Shown piece by piece: positions 5,899-8,133 of a stretch of DNA of 8,133 nt; the first letter of the stretch is position 1; every line of letters begins with the position of its first letter. The notes under the pieces were generated by a model. That model did no database searches. It was not told the origin of the DNA and saw only the letters and a list, made by a program, of their open reading frames with translations. A program made the translations under genes and the position numbers. The DNA lies in contig DEPZ01000079.1 of the NCBI GenBank assembly GCA_002359025.1, positions 1,317 to 9,449 of the forward strand, given 5' to 3'. The DNA comes from Erysipelotrichaceae bacterium UBA3379. Lineage in GTDB: Bacteria; Bacillota_I; Bacilli_A; Erysipelotrichales; Coprobacillaceae.

Positions 5899-7464
5899 TT
5901 ATGAAAACCAGTATCCTTCATAATCATATTTAAATACTCTATACCACCATGTATCACCTGTACCAATAAGCGTTTGAATAACTTCTTTATTTTCATCAAA
6001 CTCTACAGTTTGAAAAGCACTACCACTATCTACAATTAAGTTTCCTTCATCTATTTGTACTGAACTTACATAACCTGAATATGTAACCTCTTGACTATCT
6101 ACTAATTCAAATGTTCTTTTATTTTCATCTACAAGATATTTATAATAATATGATTGATCTCCAGTTGTCGATTTTCCTGTATCATAATAATAATCATCTT
6201 TTGAATAGTCATATCCTCTTGTACTACATATAGCATTATTATTGTTATACATGTAAAGATAATATTGACCATCTGCTAGACTATCATCTTCTTGATATGT
6301 GACACAATGTTGTCCTGCTTGTAGTGAAAAATTACCTATCTGTTGTAGAAGCAAATCATCATAGCCACTTTCTTGCCAGAAAGTAGGAGAACCAATCATA
6401 TAATCGATAGTAGGATTATCATAAATAGAATCAATCTTTATAATAGTTGATGTTTCTCTAGAACTAATCACAATACTATCATCATCTATTAATGCAATAG
6501 AATTGATATGTGCCCAATCTAATTCACTATCTTGATGACTTAATGAATTTTTATATTGAGGTAATAGTAGACCTAAATCAATTAATTCTTTGACTTCATT
6601 GGTATCTCTATTGATACTTATGATTCTATCTTCTACTGTATCAGCATCTTTTTTAGTTGCAAGAACTAAGAAATCATTTTGACTACCATATATATAATCA
6701 TGGTGAAGTTTATATTCACCTGTATTTATAATTTCAGTAATCTGTCCTAATCTATTCATACCAGCAATGATTCCACTAGAAGCACTATAATACATCATGT
6801 CATCATCAAATAATAATCTATGACTACGATAAGAAATAATTGGTATTTCACTACGTATCGTTCCATTTTCATCATATAAAAAGATATAATCAATTTCTTC
6901 ATCATTTTCACTTGTATCATTCCCTAATACTGTATATAAGCCATCACTAACTTCTTGTTGACTTGTTCCTTTTTCTACAGTGAGATATTCGTTATCTTCT
7001 CCACTCAGTAATTCTGGTGCTTTATATTCAAATTCATATGTATCTATGATTTCATTATTTTCATTTTTAGCTGTTAAAGTGATTGTATTATTTTTTCTTG
7101 GAACAAGCCCAATCAATTGATATTCATGTTCTGTAGTATAATCCCCATAAAGCTCCTTAGAAAAATCTTCTACTCCATCAGCATGAATTGTATAAGAAAT
7201 CTTTACTTTTTCATCTGTATGAAAGTAGAGATATAAACTAGTTGTACTTGTTTGATAAGGATTTTCTAATATCAAAGGATTATTTAATGTATAATCATCT
7301 TTCTTTTTATTTTCTACTTGCATATCAAGATAAGTTTGATAATCTACATTATATATTTTTTTCATATTCATAATAGAGTCATCATCTGTATACAATGCTC
7401 TAACACTTACGACTCCAATACAAACAAGACATAAACATATTCCTACTATTAACTTTTTCTTCAT
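5899..7464 (-). CDS. Exported aryl-sulfate sulfotransferase (ASST)
   Basis: A 521-residue enzyme, somewhat shorter than E. coli AssT. ASST enzymes move sulfate from one aryl sulfate to another phenol without PAPS, outside the cytoplasm. Residues 1-22 (basic then hydrophobic) are a signal peptide or anchor; cleavage after V-R-A (23) is possible and no lipobox is seen. An N-terminal ASST domain spans about 60-150, with a beta-propeller after it. The expected active-site residues are present: H254/H255 (LHHDY), H319 (DWAHINS, 316-322), R336 (ISSRETS), and H386 (GQHC), the position that carries sulfate in E. coli. A cysteine follows H386. The C-terminal 'WYRVFKY' is family-like. AAGGAGA lies 6 bases before ATG and a hairpin sits just upstream. 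Donor phenols could be dietary or bile-derived compounds if this is a gut organism (inference). Confidence 0.88.
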   Translation of the reverse strand: MKKKLIVGICLCLVCIGVVSVRALYTDDDSIMNMKKIYNVDYQTYLDMQVENKKKDDYTLNNPLILENPYQTSTTSLYLYFHTDEKVKISYTIHADGVEDFSKELYGDYTTEHEYQLIGLVPRKNNTITLTAKNENNEIIDTYEFEYKAPELLSGEDNEYLTVEKGTSQQEVSDGLYTVLGNDTSENDEEIDYIFLYDENGTIRSEIPIISYRSHRLLFDDDMMYYSASSGIIAGMNRLGQITEIINTGEYKLHHDYIYGSQNDFLVLATKKDADTVEDRIISINRDTNEVKELIDLGLLLPQYKNSLSHQDSELDWAHINSIALIDDDSIVISSRETSTIIKIDSIYDNPTIDYMIGSPTFWQESGYDDLLLQQIGNFSLQAGQHCVTYQEDDSLADGQYYLYMYNNNNAICSTRGYDYSKDDYYYDTGKSTTGDQSYYYKYLVDENKRTFELVDSQEVTYSGYVSSVQIDEGNLIVDSGSAFQTVEFDENKEVIQTLIGTGDTWWYRVFKYDYEGYWFS

Positions 7465-7481
7465 AAAACCTCTCCTTCCGT

Positions 7482-7504
7482 TTCATAAGAAGCTTCTTTA
7501 TGAA
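7482..7504 (-). promoter_or_regulatory. Leader hairpin before the sulfotransferase start
   Basis: The two arms TTCATAAAGAAG and CTTCTTATGAA on the minus strand pair with one bulged base and an almost absent loop; AAGCTT is at the centre. The hairpin ends 4 bases before AAGGAGA, so as RNA it could affect ribosome access; as DNA it could be an operator. A second, smaller inverted repeat (ATTGT-ATAAA-ACAAT, 7508-7522) is just upstream. Confidence 0.4.
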
Positions 7505-7540
7505 GACATTGTATAAAACAATCAAGTATGTAGTATGTTT

Positions 7541-7571
7541 ATAATATGTAAAAACACCAAAGGATTATCAA
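7541..7571 (-). promoter_or_regulatory. Weak promoter candidate for the sulfotransferase gene
   Basis: TTGATA (7571-7566) and TATTAT (7546-7541, 5 of 6) are 19 bases apart on the minus strand, a longer spacing than ideal. Other poorer combinations occur in the same AT-rich gap, so the choice is uncertain. It lies between the terminator of the preceding gene and the hairpin leader, where a promoter is expected. Confidence 0.25.
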
Positions 7572-7594
7572 GATGATGTAGGAATATGTGAATG

Positions 7595-7616
7595 AAAAAA
7601 GTTCCCAACGGGAACT
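7595..7616 (-). terminator. Intrinsic terminator of the TagF-like gene
   Basis: On the minus strand AGTTCCC (7616-7610) and GGGAACT (7606-7600) pair around a GTT loop, followed by a run of Ts. The TAG stop codon (7617-7615) overlaps the start of the stem. It separates this gene from the sulfotransferase gene. Confidence 0.88.
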
Positions 7617-8133
7617 ATTTAAACACAATATCAATGACTTTTTTTGCACAATCTCCAGTTTGTTGATTATTAAATCTTTGATTAAAAGATTTCAAGAATG
7701 AATAATCATAAACCTGATTACAAATATCAGTTAATAAATGATCTTCATCTTCATATATTTTCCCAGGTAATTCTTTATAAATATCTAGGTAAAAACCTCT
7801 TAATTCACCTTTATATTGTTCTAAATCATACATATAAAAATAAATAGGTCTATTTAATACTGCATAATCAAAAAATACACTTGAATAATCAGTAATCAAG
7901 ATATCACTAATAACATATAACTCATTAATTTCTGCTTCTGCACTTATAGAATATAAGAATCCATTTAATGAATTATCATTTTCATACTTATTAATAATCA
8001 AATAATGTGGTTTAAATACAACAATATATTCATCAGATAAAGTCTCTTTCCATTTATGAAAATCAGCTTCTAATTCAAAAGTATACCCTGAAGCCACATA
8101 TGAATTATCTCTCCATGTTGGCGCATATAAGAT
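7615..8133 (-). CDS. CDP-glycerol glycerophosphotransferase family protein, TagF-like (C-terminal part)
   Basis: The last 172 residues of a protein whose start lies beyond the right edge; the frame is open to 8133. A GTG at 8097 is an internal valine, since the residues before it read ILYAPTWRDN, the family motif that matches APTFRGN in the TagB-like gene of this window. Also present are 'VVFKPHYL' (the HP-type motif) and 'SDILITDYSSVFFDYAVLNR', then 'FYMYDLEQY' and 'GFYLDIYKELPG', which is typical of TagF/TarL-like polymerases. Such enzymes add glycerol- or ribitol-phosphate units to teichoic acid chains. The full length, and whether an N-terminal glycosyltransferase domain is fused, cannot be seen. 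It ends in a terminator that overlaps the stop codon. Confidence 0.88.
   Translation of the reverse strand: MLYAPTWRDNSYVASGYTFELEADFHKWKETLSDEYIVVFKPHYLIINKYENDNSLNGFLYSISAEAEINELYVISDILITDYSSVFFDYAVLNRPIYFYMYDLEQYKGELRGFYLDIYKELPGKIYEDEDHLLTDICNQVYDYSFLKSFNQRFNNQQTGDCAKKVIDIVFK

Noticed and set aside
7422..7438. Lipoprotein signal in the sulfotransferase N-terminus
   Set aside because: Cysteines at residues 10, 12 and 15 are not preceded by the small residue needed at -1, so no lipobox is present.
8095..8097. GTG as the start of the right-edge gene
   Set aside because: The frame continues upstream through APTWRDN, a conserved internal motif, so the gene is cut by the window edge.
1..8133. 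tRNA, rRNA, CRISPR array, insertion sequence or phage attachment site
   Set aside because: No cloverleaf, regularly spaced repeats, transposase or integrase-like reading frames were seen on either strand.

Overview
The window is an AT-rich stretch (about 30% GC by eye) from a low-GC Gram-positive bacterium. TTG start codons follow good Shine-Dalgarno sites, genes are tightly packed, intrinsic terminators are compact, and there are DUF975 and CPBP membrane proteins, an EndoA-like MazF and TagB/TagF-type glycerophosphotransferases. Together these suggest a Firmicute, perhaps a gut Erysipelotrichia/Coprobacillaceae-like organism. The lineage is an inference from gene content and was not tested by a search.

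Left part (1-3910), all on the minus strand. Transcription runs from a TagB-like glycerophosphotransferase (GTG/TTG region near 3899) through an orphan MazF-type RNase, a DUF975 membrane protein and a CPBP intramembrane protease, ending at a strong terminator (779-803). A second good promoter lies at the end of mazF, so the two membrane genes can also be expressed on their own. Beyond the terminator is a separate gene for an XRE repressor with two membrane helices, with a perfect palindrome in its promoter region. The last 165 bases hold no gene I can support.

Centre (3910-5100). A divergent intergenic region carries a near-consensus promoter for the only plus-strand gene, a sugar-phosphate-type nucleotidyltransferase of unknown substrate. 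It ends in a hairpin that probably terminates transcription from both sides.

Right part (5100-8133), all minus strand. It holds a Phd/YefM-RelE toxin-antitoxin pair with a palindrome over its promoter, then an exported aryl-sulfate sulfotransferase with all expected active-site residues. The sulfotransferase has a hairpin immediately before its ribosome binding site. At the right edge is the C-terminal part of a second TagF-like glycerophosphotransferase.

Working picture: a cell-envelope neighbourhood (two teichoic-acid-type transferases, a nucleotidyltransferase, membrane proteins, an exported sulfotransferase) with two toxin genes among it. No single textbook system explains the whole set. 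The most notable sequence-level features are three terminators fused to stop codons, the unpaired MazF, the palindromes at two regulatory genes, and the membrane-bound XRE protein beside an intramembrane protease.
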